Positions 8,067-17,610 of a stretch of 64,000 bases of DNA are shown here, one piece after another (positions within the stretch are counted from its first letter, which is position 1; each line of letters opens with the position of its first letter). Both the position numbers and the translations under genes were made by a program. This stretch comes from Bordetella parapertussis. Its GTDB lineage: Bacteria > Pseudomonadota > Gammaproteobacteria > Burkholderiales > SG8-41. Location of the stretch: assembly GCA_945906815.1 (NCBI GenBank), contig CAMDRT010000001.1, positions 207,682-271,681 on the forward strand, written 5' to 3'. The notes under the pieces were generated by a model, which saw only the letters and a list, made by a program, of their open reading frames with translations, was not told the DNA's origin and did not search any database.

Positions 8067-9464
8067 ATGCTTAGAAAAGTACTCATACTCTTGTGTTTGT
8101 CGCTACCGTTATCTACGGCTGCGCAACTGCCGGACTTTACAGAACTGGTGGAGAAGCAGGGGCCGGCCGTAGTCAATATCAGTACCACGCAAGGGGCGTC
8201 GCGAAACCCGCTGGCGCAGCAGTTGCCCAATGTGCCGGAGGACGACCCGTTCTTTGAGTTCTTTCGCCGCTTCATGCCCAATCAGCCGGGTGGGCCGCGT
8301 GAGTTTCAATCGCAGTCGTTGGGATCAGGCTTCGTCATCACCGGCGATGGCTACATCATGACTAACGCGCATGTGGTGCAATCGGCGGATGAAATTACGG
8401 TGCGCTTGACCGACAAGCGCGAATTCAAAGCCAAGGTTATCGGCTTTGACCGGCGCACCGACGTGGCATTGATCAAGATTGAAGCCACAGGCTTGCCGGT
8501 GGTCAAATTCGGTGATCCGGCACGGCTCAGAGTCGGTGAATGGGTGGTCGCCATAGGCTCGCCGTTTGGTTTTGATAACACTGTGACTGCGGGCATCGTG
8601 AGCGCCAAGGGCCGCTCATTGCCACAGGAGAATTTCGTGCCGTTCATCCAGACCGATGTGGCGGTCAATCCCGGCAACTCGGGCGGGCCCTTGTTCAATA
8701 TGCGCGGCGAGGTGGTAGGCATCAATTCGCAGATCTACAGCCGCACCGGCGGATTCATGGGGCTTTCATTCGCTATACCCATCGATGTGGCGAATGATAT
8801 CGCGCAGCAATTACGCGCCTCGGGCAAGATTACACGCGGCCGCATCGGTGTGGTTATCCAGCCGGTGACCAAGGAGCTTGCCGACGGCTTTGGGTTGCCC
8901 AAAGCGCAGGGGGCGCTGGTTAATTCCGTGGAAAAAGGCGGCCCCGCCGAGAAAGCGGGGGTTGAAGCGGGCGATGTGATTTTGCGCTTTGACGGCAAGC
9001 CGGTAGCGGCGTCGGAAGATTTGCCGCGCATCGTCGGCGGCACGCGGCCCGGTTCCAAAGTCACGGCGCAGGTTTGGCGTAACAAGGCGTCGCGCGAAGT
9101 ACAGGTCGTTGTGGCCGAACTACAGGAGGATACGCGCGCGGGACGCAGCGGACGTGGCGCGCCGAAGCCACCGGTGGCAGCGCCCACAATTTATGGCATG
9201 AGTCTCGCGGACCTGAGCGACGTGCAACGCAAGGAACTCAAGGTTGAGCACGGTGTGATGGTCGGCGAAGTGCAGGGCGCTGCCGCGCGCGCGGGCATGC
9301 GCAAGGGCGATGTGATTCTCGCGGTGAACAATCAGGACGTGAAATCGGTCGAGCAGTTCAATCAAATGATGGGACAGTTCGACAAGGGACGCATAGTGGC
9401 ACTGCTGGTGCGACGCGGTGCGAATTCGCTGTACGTGCCGTTCAGACTCGATGCGGGCAATTGA
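8067..9464 (+). CDS. mucD: DegP/MucD-type periplasmic serine protease
   Basis: A 465-residue Do-family (HtrA) protease that degrades or refolds damaged envelope proteins. The signal peptide is residues 1-19. The trypsin-like domain shows the full catalytic triad: His102 (TNAHVV), Asp132 (RRTDVALIKI) and Ser205 (GNSGGPLF). Two PDZ domains follow (about 265-355, GRIGVVIQPVT; and about 375-460, AARAGMRKGDVILAVNN). Last of the four sigma-E genes, 27 bases after rseB, as in the algU-mucABD arrangement; the start has CAGGGAAA upstream. Typical length, no anomaly. Confidence 0.97.
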   Translation: MLRKVLILLCLSLPLSTAAQLPDFTELVEKQGPAVVNISTTQGASRNPLAQQLPNVPEDDPFFEFFRRFMPNQPGGPREFQSQSLGSGFVITGDGYIMTNAHVVQSADEITVRLTDKREFKAKVIGFDRRTDVALIKIEATGLPVVKFGDPARLRVGEWVVAIGSPFGFDNTVTAGIVSAKGRSLPQENFVPFIQTDVAVNPGNSGGPLFNMRGEVVGINSQIYSRTGGFMGLSFAIPIDVANDIAQQLRASGKITRGRIGVVIQPVTKELADGFGLPKAQGALVNSVEKGGPAEKAGVEAGDVILRFDGKPVAASEDLPRIVGGTRPGSKVTAQVWRNKASREVQVVVAELQEDTRAGRSGRGAPKPPVAAPTIYGMSLADLSDVQRKELKVEHGVMVGEVQGAAARAGMRKGDVILAVNNQDVKSVEQFNQMMGQFDKGRIVALLVRRGANSLYVPFRLDAGN

Positions 9465-9482
9465 TGGCGTGAAGGGTGAAAG

Positions 9483-9725
9483 GTGCATGTACTAACGGTT
9501 TACTCGCGTCACTATTGCCATCTTTGCGACGACATGATTGCGGCCTTGCGGCAGTTGCAAGGCCACTATGCTTTTGAAATCAGGGTGGTGGACGTGGATA
9601 GCGACGCTGAGCTAGAAATGCGCTACGGCGAGCGGGTGCCGGTGCTGGAGGTCGCTGGCCGCGAACTGTGTCATTATTTTATGGATGCGCTTGCGGTTAC
9701 GGATTTTTTGGCCAAAACGCGATAA
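9483..9725 (+). CDS. Glutaredoxin-like protein (DUF836 family)
   Basis: An 80-residue thioredoxin-fold protein with a CxxC site near the N-terminus (RHYCHLCDDM) and the cis-Pro loop region (ERVPVLEVAGREL), as in the DUF836 glutaredoxin-like family. It probably acts as a cytoplasmic thiol-disulfide oxidoreductase, with partner unknown. It starts at GTG with GAAAGG-like purines just upstream; no in-frame ATG gives a better start. This gene commonly sits between mucD and lepA in betaproteobacteria. A strong terminator follows, so it likely ends the rpoE-mucD transcript. Confidence 0.88.
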   Translation: MHVLTVYSRHYCHLCDDMIAALRQLQGHYAFEIRVVDVDSDAELEMRYGERVPVLEVAGRELCHYFMDALAVTDFLAKTR

Positions 9726-9760
9726 AATACAAACGTTTACGATATCTGACCATTCAAGCT

Positions 9761-9792
9761 GGGGCGCCCGGTAGTTGCGAGCGCCCCTTTTT
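9761..9792 (+). terminator. Rho-independent terminator after the rpoE-mucD-glutaredoxin genes
   Basis: A 7-base-pair GC stem (GGGGCGC at 9761-9767 with GCGCCCC at 9781-9787), a 13-base loop and five Ts. It sits 35 bases after the glutaredoxin-like gene and 28 bases before lepA, separating the two transcripts. Confidence 0.85.
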
Positions 9793-9820
9793 GTATTAGC
9801 GCACTTCTTTAGTTCTCCGC

Positions 9821-11611
9821 ATGCAACATATCCGCAATTTTTCCATCATCGCGCACATCGACCACGGTAAATCCACTTTGGCCGACCGCATTATTCAATT
9901 ATGCGGCGGATTGTCGGATCGTGAGATGGAAGCGCAGGTGCTCGATTCCATGGATCTGGAGCGCGAACGCGGCATTACCATCAAAGCGCAAACTGCGGCG
10001 CTGCAGTACAAGGCACGCGACGGCACCCTTTATAGCCTGAACCTGATCGACACCCCTGGACACGTAGATTTTTCGTATGAAGTGTCACGTTCGCTCGCGG
10101 CCTGCGAGGGCGCGCTGCTGGTGGTGGATGCCTCTCAGGGTGTTGAAGCGCAAACGGTGGCCAACTGCTACACCGCGATAGAACAGGGCGTGGAAGTGGT
10201 GCCGGTGCTGAATAAGATGGATCTGCCGCAGGTGGATCCGGAGCGCGTCATCACCGAGATCGAAGACATTATTGGCATCTCGGCGCGGGATGCGGTCAAG
10301 GTTAGTGCCAAAACCGGCGAGGGCGTGATTGACGCGATCGAGGCGATGATCGAGCGCGTGCCGCCGCCCACGGGCGATCCGGCAAAGCCGCTGAAGGCGT
10401 TGATTGTGGATTCGTGGTTCGACAATTATGTGGGCGTGGTGATGCTGGTGCGCATGGTGGATGGCGAACTGCGGCCCAAGGACAAACTGCAGCTGATGTC
10501 GAGCAAAGCGACTTACGGCTGCGAATCGGTGGGCATGTTTACGCCCAAGGCGCGCCCGCGTGAGCGGCTGTCGGCGGGCGAAGTGGGTTTTGTGATTGCA
10601 GGCATCAAAGAGATTAACGCCGCCAAGGTGGGCGATACTCTTACGCTGGCCGATAATCCCGCAGCCGAAGCTTTGCCCGGTTTCAAGGAAATAAAACCGC
10701 AGGTGTTTGCAGGGTTGTACCCGGTGGAATCGAACGAATATGACGCCTTGCGCGATGCGCTGGAGAAGCTGCAGCTGAATGATTCGTCGCTGCGCTACGA
10801 GCCGGAATCGTCCACCGCGCTGGGTTTTGGCTTTCGCTGCGGATTTTTGGGGCTGCTGCACATGGATATTGTGCAGGAGCGGCTGGAGCGCGAATACGGC
10901 ATGTCGCTGATTACCACGGCGCCAACGGTGATTTATCAGGTGCTGTTGTCGGGTGGCGAAGTGATCGAAATTGAAAATCCGTCGAAGCTGCCGGAAACAT
11001 CCAAAGTCGCGGAAATTCGCGAGCCGATTATCAAGGCGTCGATACTGACGCCACAGGAATACGTCGGCGTGGTGATTACGCTGTGCACACAAAAGCGCGG
11101 CGTGCAGCGCAATATGCAGTACCTGGGACGGCAGGTGATGTTGACCTATGAAATGCCGCTGAGCGAAGTGGTGATGGATTTCTTTGACAAGCTAAAGTCG
11201 GTTTCACGCGGTTACGCTTCGCTCGATTACGATTTTCTGGAGTACCGCGCCGGCGACATGATCAAGCTGGATATTCTGATCAACAGTGAAAAAGTGGATG
11301 CACTATCGCTGATTGTGCATCGAGAAAATTCGCAGTATCGCGGTCGTGATCTGGTGACGCGCATGCGCGGGCTGATTCCGCGGCAGATGTTCGATATTGC
11401 CGTGCAAGCGGCTATCGGCTCGCATATTATTGCGCGCGAGACGGTGAAGGCGCTGCGCAAGAATGTGCTTGCCAAGTGCTACGGCGGTGATATTTCGCGC
11501 AAGAGAAAATTGCTGGAAAAACAAAAGGCCGGAAAAAAGCGCATGAAGCAGGTGGGGAACGTGGAAATTCCGCAGGAAGCGTTTCTGGCGATTCTGCAGG
11601 TGGACAAGTAG
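9821..11611 (+). CDS. lepA: Elongation factor 4 (LepA), ribosome back-translocase GTPase
   Basis: A 596-residue translational GTPase related to EF-G but lacking domain IV. The N-terminal G domain has the P-loop AHIDHGKST, switch [14 protein letters not shown] and NKMD. The C-terminal LepA-specific domain runs from about residue 490 and ends with [19 protein letters not shown], the conserved basic tail. It acts on elongating ribosomes, especially under ionic stress. Length is the family norm (about 598). The start ATG opens the canonical [12 protein letters not shown]. lepB follows 29 bases later, the classical lepA-lepB operon. Confidence 0.99.
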   Translation: MQHIRNFSIIAHIDHGKSTLADRIIQLCGGLSDREMEAQVLDSMDLERERGITIKAQTAALQYKARDGTLYSLNLIDTPGHVDFSYEVSRSLAACEGALLVVDASQGVEAQTVANCYTAIEQGVEVVPVLNKMDLPQVDPERVITEIEDIIGISARDAVKVSAKTGEGVIDAIEAMIERVPPPTGDPAKPLKALIVDSWFDNYVGVVMLVRMVDGELRPKDKLQLMSSKATYGCESVGMFTPKARPRERLSAGEVGFVIAGIKEINAAKVGDTLTLADNPAAEALPGFKEIKPQVFAGLYPVESNEYDALRDALEKLQLNDSSLRYEPESSTALGFGFRCGFLGLLHMDIVQERLEREYGMSLITTAPTVIYQVLLSGGEVIEIENPSKLPETSKVAEIREPIIKASILTPQEYVGVVITLCTQKRGVQRNMQYLGRQVMLTYEMPLSEVVMDFFDKLKSVSRGYASLDYDFLEYRAGDMIKLDILINSEKVDALSLIVHRENSQYRGRDLVTRMRGLIPRQMFDIAVQAAIGSHIIARETVKALRKNVLAKCYGGDISRKRKLLEKQKAGKKRMKQVGNVEIPQEAFLAILQVDK

Positions 11612-11640
11612 CGTGATGACAGAGACACGGTGATAGCGCG

Positions 11641-12549
11641 ATGAATTTTGCTTTGATTATGTTTTCGCTGCTGGTGATTACCGGTCTGGTGACGCTGGCG
11701 GAGAAGTACTTCTTCAGGCCCCGCCGCGAGGCCTCGGCTGCGGCCGCGGTGGCTACGCTGGAGGCGCAAGCCGGCCCGCGGGACGCCCCGGGGGACGAAG
11801 AAACCCTGGCGCGCACGCGTAACGAATTGCGTGATGCGCATGCGCGTCAGCCGTGGTGGATCGAATATCCGGTGAGTTTTTTTCCGGTGATACTCATCGT
11901 GTTCCTGCTGCGTTCTTTTTTGGTGGAGCCATTCAAGATTCCTTCTGGCTCGATGCTGCCGACGCTGTTGATCGGCGATTTCATACTCGTCAATAAATTC
12001 ACCTACGGCGTGCGCATCCCCATTATCAACCGGAAAGTTGCCGACTTGAATAATCCGCAGCGCGGCGATGTGATGGTGTTTCGCTTCCCGGAGGATACCT
12101 CACTGGATTACATCAAGCGCGTGGTGGGTACCCCGGGCGATACCGTGGCCTATCTAGACAAGAAATTGACGGTGAACGGCGTGGAAGCCAAGCTCACGCC
12201 GGATGGTGATTACAGCTACGTCGAAGGCAGCCTTAATTTCATCGCCACTTTGCGTCATCGGGAAACCTTTGCAGCAGGCGACCACACTATTCTTGTGCAG
12301 CAGGACATGCCGCCGTTGCATCTGGGCGGTGTGAAGCAATTTCCGTTTCGAGAAAATTGTGTCTACAATGAAGCGGGCTTCACCTGCAAAGTACCGCAGG
12401 GCCATTACTTCATGATGGGCGACAACCGGGACAGTAGCAGCGACAGCCGTTACTGGGGCTTCGTGCCGGACCGGAATATCGTCGGTAAGGCGTTCCTGAT
12501 CTGGTGGAATTTTGACGAATTGAAGCGTATCGGCACAGCGATCCACTAA
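11641..12549 (+). CDS. lepB: Signal peptidase I
   Basis: A 302-residue membrane protease that removes signal peptides from exported proteins. Two N-terminal membrane segments (about residues 4-22 and 78-95) are followed by the periplasmic catalytic domain with Ser104 (PSGSMLPTLLIGD) and Lys159 (DYIKRVVGTPGD), the Ser-Lys dyad. The box GDNRDSSSDSRYWGFV near residue 260 is typical of family S26A. It lies between lepA and a DUF4845 gene, as in most betaproteobacteria. No unusual features. Confidence 0.98.
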   Translation: MNFALIMFSLLVITGLVTLAEKYFFRPRREASAAAAVATLEAQAGPRDAPGDEETLARTRNELRDAHARQPWWIEYPVSFFPVILIVFLLRSFLVEPFKIPSGSMLPTLLIGDFILVNKFTYGVRIPIINRKVADLNNPQRGDVMVFRFPEDTSLDYIKRVVGTPGDTVAYLDKKLTVNGVEAKLTPDGDYSYVEGSLNFIATLRHRETFAAGDHTILVQQDMPPLHLGGVKQFPFRENCVYNEAGFTCKVPQGHYFMMGDNRDSSSDSRYWGFVPDRNIVGKAFLIWWNFDELKRIGTAIH

Positions 12550-12570
12550 TCGCGCATACGGGAGGCAGCT

Positions 12571-12930
12571 ATGAGCAAAAACAGGCAGGCTGGATTGTCG
12601 ATGTCGGGGTTTTTGTTGTGGTGCGTTATTCTTTCGATCGGTGCGCTGCTCGCATTCAAGCTGGTGCCGGCTTATACTGAAAATCAGACTATCCAAAAGC
12701 ATTTGCGCGCCATTGCCTCAGATTCAAACTTCGCCAGCGGCAATCGCAAGGAAATCGAATTGGCCTTCGAAAAACGTGCCGGCATTGATCGCATCGACGC
12801 GATTAACGCCAAGGATATCTTGCTGGAGAAGGGCCTCAGCGGTATCAGCCTCAGCGCAACCTACACCACCCGTATTCCGCTGGTCTACAACATCAGCGCG
12901 TGCATGGACTTCAACCCGAGGTCGAAATAG
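12571..12930 (+). CDS. DUF4845 family membrane-anchored protein
   Basis: A 119-residue protein of the DUF4845 family, usually found between lepB and rnc in betaproteobacteria and some gammaproteobacteria. It has one N-terminal hydrophobic helix (about residues 13-30) preceded by a short basic leader, RQAGLSMSGF, that superficially resembles a type IV prepilin site but lacks the usual +5 glutamate. The rest would be periplasmic. GGAGG lies upstream of the ATG. Its conserved position beside lepB suggests a role in secretion or membrane protein processing, but no function is established that I can name. Confidence 0.85.
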   Translation: MSKNRQAGLSMSGFLLWCVILSIGALLAFKLVPAYTENQTIQKHLRAIASDSNFASGNRKEIELAFEKRAGIDRIDAINAKDILLEKGLSGISLSATYTTRIPLVYNISACMDFNPRSK

Positions 12931-12960
12931 TAGTAAAGCGCGGCGTGATGCTGCCAGGCC

Positions 12961-13665
12961 ATGACCCGCGTGCCGTTCGCCATGCCGCTTGAGCCAGTGC
13001 AACAAAGCATCGGCTACGCGTTCAACGATATTGAATTGTTGCGCCGCGCGCTGACGCATCGCAGTTTCAGCGCGCACCACAATGAACGGCTCGAATTTCT
13101 GGGCGACAGTGTGGTGAATTGCGCGATTGCGCTGGCGCTGTATCAACGCTTTCCCGAACGGCCCGAGGGCGAGTTGTCGCGATTGCGCGCCAGCCTGGTC
13201 AGCGAGCCCGCACTGGCCGCGCTGGCTGAAAGCGTGAACCTCAGCCGCTATCTGGCATTGGGCGATGGCGAGTTAAAAAGCGGCGGCGCGCAACGGCCTT
13301 CCATATTGTCCGATACGCTCGAAGCCGTATTGGGCGCGGTGTTGCTCGACGGCGGATTTGATGCCGCCTGCCGTGTGGTGGAAGGCATTTTTAAGGCGTC
13401 GCTATCCAGCCTTAACCCGGCAACTACCGGCAGGGATGCCAAGACACTGCTGCAGGAATTTTTGCAGCACAGGCATCTGGCACTGCCGCACTATGCCGTT
13501 GCCGCGGTCCGCGGCGAGGCACATCAACAGGAGTTCGAGGTGGAATGCGTGATCGAAAGCCTCAACCTGCGCGCGAGCGGCAGGGGCAGCAGCCGGCGCC
13601 GCGCCGAGCAGGACGCGGCGCGGCAGGTCTACGAACTGGCCAACGCGAGTGCGCCACATGACTAG
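12961..13665 (+). CDS. rnc: Ribonuclease III
   Basis: A 234-residue double-stranded RNA endonuclease for rRNA and mRNA processing. The catalytic domain carries the signature NERLEFLGDSVVN (about residues 41-53) and the second acidic cluster LSDTLEAVLGAVLLDGG (about 119-135). A dsRNA-binding domain follows (about 158-228, DAKTLLQEFLQHRHL and the terminal SSRRRAEQDAARQV). Its end overlaps the start of era by 8 bases or more, so the two are translationally coupled, as in other proteobacteria. The ATG at 12961 is used; an in-frame ATG at 12982 (MPLEPVQQ) is also plausible. Confidence 0.97.
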   Translation: MTRVPFAMPLEPVQQSIGYAFNDIELLRRALTHRSFSAHHNERLEFLGDSVVNCAIALALYQRFPERPEGELSRLRASLVSEPALAALAESVNLSRYLALGDGELKSGGAQRPSILSDTLEAVLGAVLLDGGFDAACRVVEGIFKASLSSLNPATTGRDAKTLLQEFLQHRHLALPHYAVAAVRGEAHQQEFEVECVIESLNLRASGRGSSRRRAEQDAARQVYELANASAPHD

Positions 13666-14557
13666 CGCGCCGGTGCACAGTGGTTACGTTGCGATTGTCG
13701 GGCGTCCCAACGCCGGCAAATCTACCTTGCTTAACGCGCTGATCGGGCAGAAGATCAGCATCACCTCGCGCCGCCCGCAGACCACGCGCCAGAACATTTT
13801 AGGCATTGTCACCCGTGACCAGGCGCAGCTGGTGTTTCTCGATACACCCGGATTTCAAACCGAGTATCACAGCGGGCTGACCAAAGCGATGGCTCGCGGA
13901 TTGAGCAGCGCCGTCGCACAGGCGCAGGCGGTGCTGTGGCTGATCGATGTGACCGCGCGCGAACATCTGGACAAGGCGCTGTTTGAACATCTGCAAGCGT
14001 GCTCGTCGCTGGTTATCGCGCTCAATAAGATAGATCGAGTAGCCAATAAAAACCAGATACTGGAGGTTATTCAATTACTGGATGCGGCGTATCACCCGCA
14101 GGCCATAGTGCCGATATCCGCGCAGAGCCGATTGCAACTCGACACCCTGCTGGATGCGCTCACGCCGTTGCTGCCGCAGCAGGCGTTTTTGTATGCGCCG
14201 GAAGAAATTACCACCGCCAGCGTGCGCAATCTGGCGGCAGAAATCATTCGCGAAAAACTGTTTCGTTTGCTGGGCCAGGAACTGCCGTACTCGACCGCGG
14301 TGGAGATTGAGGGGTTCGAGGAAAAAGCGGGGCGCACCGTCCTCACCCGTATCAGCGCGCTCATCCTGGTGGACAAGCCCGGGCAAAAAGCCATCGTCAT
14401 TGGCAAGGGCGGCGAAAAGCTGAAAGAAATCGGCACCGCCGCGCGCAAGGATATCGAAACACTGGTGGGCAACAAAGTGTTTCTGCAATTGTTTGTCAAG
14501 GTGAAGCAGGCGTGGGCGGATGATCGCGGCTTGCTGCAGCGCCTGGGACTGCCCTGA
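13658..14557 (+). CDS. era: GTPase Era (16S rRNA maturation)
   Basis: A 299-residue essential GTPase that binds the 3' end of 16S rRNA during 30S assembly. The G domain shows the P-loop GRPNAGKST (Ala where most Era proteins have Val), DTPGFQ and NKIDRV. The C-terminal KH domain has the GxxG loop in VIGKGGEKLKEIG. The ATG at 13658 overlaps the rnc stop by 8 bases; a GTG three codons earlier is also open. Position after rnc and before recO is the standard order. Confidence 0.98.
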   Translation: MTSAPVHSGYVAIVGRPNAGKSTLLNALIGQKISITSRRPQTTRQNILGIVTRDQAQLVFLDTPGFQTEYHSGLTKAMARGLSSAVAQAQAVLWLIDVTAREHLDKALFEHLQACSSLVIALNKIDRVANKNQILEVIQLLDAAYHPQAIVPISAQSRLQLDTLLDALTPLLPQQAFLYAPEEITTASVRNLAAEIIREKLFRLLGQELPYSTAVEIEGFEEKAGRTVLTRISALILVDKPGQKAIVIGKGGEKLKEIGTAARKDIETLVGNKVFLQLFVKVKQAWADDRGLLQRLGLP

Positions 14558-14566
14558 CATCCGGTT

Positions 14567-15313
14567 ATGGTTTCCGCACCCGGCACCCGGCACAAGGAAC
14601 AGGCGGGCTATGTGCTCCACAGTTACCCGTATCAGGAAACCAGCCTGATCGTTGAAGTGTTTACGCGCGAATTCGGGCGCGTGGGAATGGTGGCCAAAGG
14701 CGCGAAACGCCCGCATTCGCCGCTGCGCAGCGTGCTGATGCCGTTTCACGCGCTGTCACTCGATTGGTCGGGCCGTTCCGAGCTGAAAACCCTGCGCTCG
14801 GCGGAATGGCGTGGCGCTTTCCGGCTACTCGGCGGACGTGCGCTGATCTGCGGGTTTTATCTCAACGAGTTGTTGCTCAAACTGTTGCATCGCGATGACC
14901 CGCACGAGGCCTTGTTTGACGCCTATGAACAAACGCTGCACGCCTTGTTAAGCGGCACGGATCATGCGGTGATTTTGCGCTGCTTTGAAAAGCGCCTGTT
15001 GCGTGAACTCGGTTACGCATTGATACTCGATGGTGATGCTGAAACCCGGCAACCGCTGCAAGCGGACCGCCGCTATCAATACGTCATCGACCGTGGTCCG
15101 GTCGCGGTGGACGCGCGCCAAATGGAGCATCGGCGTCACGACAGCGGGTTAGAATTACTGGGACAAACTTTGATCGACATGCATCAGGACAACTACGCTT
15201 CACCGCTTACGCAGCAACAAAGCAAGAGCTTGATGCGCCTGCTGATCGGACATCATCTGGGCAATCAAACGCTGCACAGCCGGCAGTTGCTGATTGATTT
15301 GCAGGAGTTGTAA
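14567..15313 (+). CDS. recO: DNA repair protein RecO
   Basis: A 248-residue recombination mediator that, with RecR, loads RecA onto SSB-coated gaps. The N-terminal OB fold is seen in QAGYVLHSYPYQETSLIVEV and RVGMVAKGAKRPHSPLR, followed by the helical domain. There is no zinc-binding cysteine cluster, which is absent in many proteobacterial RecO proteins. It begins 9 bases after era; its C-terminal coding end comes 8 bases before the preferred pdxJ start. Confidence 0.95.
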   Translation: MVSAPGTRHKEQAGYVLHSYPYQETSLIVEVFTREFGRVGMVAKGAKRPHSPLRSVLMPFHALSLDWSGRSELKTLRSAEWRGAFRLLGGRALICGFYLNELLLKLLHRDDPHEALFDAYEQTLHALLSGTDHAVILRCFEKRLLRELGYALILDGDAETRQPLQADRRYQYVIDRGPVAVDARQMEHRRHDSGLELLGQTLIDMHQDNYASPLTQQQSKSLMRLLIGHHLGNQTLHSRQLLIDLQEL

Positions 15314-15320
15314 AACGCGC

Positions 15321-16091
15321 ATGACACACAGCCCCACACGGTTAAGCGTCAATCTCAACAAAGTCGCGCTGCTGCGCAACTCACGTAATTTGGGTATTCC
15401 GGGCGTGGTGCGCGCAGGGATAATAGCGCTCGACGCCGGCGCGCGTGGGCTCACCGTGCATCCGCGCCCGGATGAACGACACATACGCCCGCACGATGTG
15501 TTTGAGCTTGCGGAGCTGGTGCGCTCACGCGGCACGATCGAATACAACATCGAGGGCAATCCGTTCGACAATCTGCTCGATTACGCACGCCAAGTGCGGC
15601 CGCATCAATGCACGCTGGTGCCGGATGATGCCGCGCAATTTACCTCGGATCACGGCTGGGACCTGTCGCGCGAAGCTGGCGACGCACAGCGCTTGCGTCC
15701 CATCGTGGCTGAGTTGAAGGCGCTGCGCATACGCGTGAGTCTGTTCATGGACGCCGAGCCGCAGCACATGGCGCTGGCGGCGGAAGTGGGCGCAGATTGC
15801 GTCGAACTTTACACCGAGCCGTATGCGAAAGCGCACGGCACGGCGGATCAGGCGCGGGTGATTGCGCAGTATGCGGCGGCGGCGAACGCGGCACGCGATG
15901 CCGGTTTGCTGGTGAACGCGGGGCATGATCTGAATCGCGCGAATCTGGCGCCGTTTGTAGCGGCGGTAAAGCCCCTGGCGGAAGTGTCCATAGGCCACGC
16001 GCTGATCGCTGACGCGTTGGAATTGGGCCTTGCCAATGCTGTTCTGGAATATGGGGCAGCCCTGGCACGCGGTAACAGGGGGGAGGCATGA
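15321..16091 (+). CDS. pdxJ: Pyridoxine 5'-phosphate synthase
   Basis: A 256-residue TIM-barrel enzyme that condenses 3-amino-2-oxopropyl phosphate with deoxyxylulose 5-phosphate in the last step of de novo vitamin B6 synthesis. The N-terminus RLSVNLNKVALLRNSR, then HPRPDERHIR and EYNIEGNP, are family signatures. The ATG at 15321 is chosen because it matches the family start; upstream in-frame codons would extend into recO. The stop overlaps the acpS start (ATGA), an arrangement conserved in proteobacteria. Confidence 0.97.
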   Translation: MTHSPTRLSVNLNKVALLRNSRNLGIPGVVRAGIIALDAGARGLTVHPRPDERHIRPHDVFELAELVRSRGTIEYNIEGNPFDNLLDYARQVRPHQCTLVPDDAAQFTSDHGWDLSREAGDAQRLRPIVAELKALRIRVSLFMDAEPQHMALAAEVGADCVELYTEPYAKAHGTADQARVIAQYAAAANAARDAGLLVNAGHDLNRANLAPFVAAVKPLAEVSIGHALIADALELGLANAVLEYGAALARGNRGEA

Positions 16092-16465
16092 TCTTCGGCA
16101 TCGGTATCGATCTGGTTGAAACGCCGCGTGTCGAACGCCTGCTCGCCCAATACGGTGAGCGTTTCGCGCGGCGCGTGCTGACCGAACTGGAATGGCCGGG
16201 TTACCACCGCACCGGCAAGCCGGTGTTGTTCGTCGCGAATCGTTTCGCCGCGAAGGAGGCGTTCTCGAAAGCGATGGGCACAGGTTTTCGCTATCCGGTT
16301 ACACTGCAAAACATCAGCGTGGTGCAAAACCAGGCAGGCAAACCCGGCTATGTGCTGAGCCCAGCGCTGACGGCGCTGCTGCAGCAGCATGCTATTACCG
16401 GCCATCATCTCACCATCAGCGACGAAAAGAACATGGCGTGCGCAGTGGCGATTCTTGAAAAATAA
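16088..16465 (+). CDS. acpS: Holo-[acyl-carrier-protein] synthase
   Basis: A 125-residue phosphopantetheinyl transferase that activates acyl carrier protein using coenzyme A. The N-terminal GIGIDLVETPRVE carries the Mg-binding Asp and FAAKEAFSKAMGTG the catalytic Glu/Lys motif. It overlaps pdxJ by four bases (ATGA), indicating translational coupling, and is followed by nagZ 36 bases later. Normal length. Confidence 0.97.
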   Translation: MIFGIGIDLVETPRVERLLAQYGERFARRVLTELEWPGYHRTGKPVLFVANRFAAKEAFSKAMGTGFRYPVTLQNISVVQNQAGKPGYVLSPALTALLQQHAITGHHLTISDEKNMACAVAILEK

Positions 16466-16501
16466 GCTTGAAAAAACAAGTTTGAAAAATGAGTTTTAAA
16501 A

Positions 16502-17575
16502 ATGAATAAAAACAATAACTTACATATGGGTCCCGTGATGCTGGACGTGGCCGGCGTCGCGCTAACGGATGACGACCGCAAGCGCCTGCTGCATCCGCTG
16601 ACCGGTGGCGTGATTTTGTTCTCGCGTAACTTTCAGTCGCCGCAGCAACTTAGCGCGCTCACCGCGGAGATTCATGCGTTGCGCACGCCGGCCTTGCTGA
16701 TTGCGGTGGATCATGAAGGCGGGCGCGTGCAACGTTTTCGTGAGGGATTTAGCGTGATTCCGCCGATGCGGGCGTTGGGCGAGGCGTGGGAGAAAAATCC
16801 CACCACCGCCAAACAATTGGCGCAGGACACCGGTTACGTGCTGGCAACCGAGTTGCGCGCACACGGCGTGGATCTTACTTTTGCGCCGGTGCTGGACGTG
16901 GATTTCAAGCGCAGCAGTGTGATTGGTGACCGCGCCTTCCATGCCGATCCCGAAATCATCGCGCCGCTGGCGCAGGCATTGGTGCATGGATTCAATCTCG
17001 GCGGGATGTCGTCGGTGGGCAAACATTTTCCGGGGCACGGCCATGTGCGTGCCGACTCGCACCACGAAGTTCCGGTGGATGATCGCTCGTATGTGGATAT
17101 CGAACAATGTGATTTGATTCCCTTTCGCAGGCTGATAGGTGCAGGCCTGGGCGCGATCATGCCCGCGCATGTGATTTTTCCGCAGGTGGATGCGCAGCCG
17201 GCGGGCTTTTCAAGCAAATGGCTGAAGCAGATTTTGCGCCAGCAACTCGAATTTGACGGCGTGATTTTCAGCGATGATTTGTCGATGGAAGGCGCTAAAG
17301 CGGGTGCTGGCGCGGGGGGCGTCGTCGCGCGCGCCCATGCCGCGCTGAGCGCAGGCTGCGACATGGTGCTGGTGTGTAACGACGCCGGTGCGGCGGATGA
17401 GTTGCTGGCGGGGCTCGACTACCACATGCCCGCCGTCGGGCAAGCGAGACTGGCCGCGATGCGCGGGCGCGGTGCCGCGCAAGGCATGGCCGTGCTGAGT
17501 AAATCACCCGCCTATCAGCGCGCGTTGGCCACGCTGCAGGCCAGCGGCAAACGCGAAGGCGATTTGTTTGCGTAG
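16502..17575 (+). CDS. nagZ: Beta-N-acetylhexosaminidase (peptidoglycan recycling)
   Basis: A 357-residue cytosolic glycoside hydrolase family 3 enzyme that removes GlcNAc from anhydromuropeptides during cell-wall recycling. The motif KHFPGHGHVRADSHHEVPVD (about residues 174-193) contains the Asp/His pair used by NagZ, and the nucleophile Asp is in FSDDLSMEGA. The first ATG (16502) gives an Asn-rich start; an in-frame ATG at 16526 (MGPVMLDVAG) matches the family better and may be the real one. Downstream is a repeat-bearing gap, then a DNA glycosylase gene on the same strand. Confidence 0.95.
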   Translation: MNKNNNLHMGPVMLDVAGVALTDDDRKRLLHPLTGGVILFSRNFQSPQQLSALTAEIHALRTPALLIAVDHEGGRVQRFREGFSVIPPMRALGEAWEKNPTTAKQLAQDTGYVLATELRAHGVDLTFAPVLDVDFKRSSVIGDRAFHADPEIIAPLAQALVHGFNLGGMSSVGKHFPGHGHVRADSHHEVPVDDRSYVDIEQCDLIPFRRLIGAGLGAIMPAHVIFPQVDAQPAGFSSKWLKQILRQQLEFDGVIFSDDLSMEGAKAGAGAGGVVARAHAALSAGCDMVLVCNDAGAADELLAGLDYHMPAVGQARLAAMRGRGAAQGMAVLSKSPAYQRALATLQASGKREGDLFA

Positions 17576-17610
17576 CCAGTCACCTCAAAATCACTTGCAA
17601 CATCGACAGA

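Noticed and set aside
10085..11092. 335-codon reverse-strand open frame opposite lepA
   Set aside because: Compositionally biased (His, Arg, Gln) and entirely inside lepA; no ribosome-binding site or family match.
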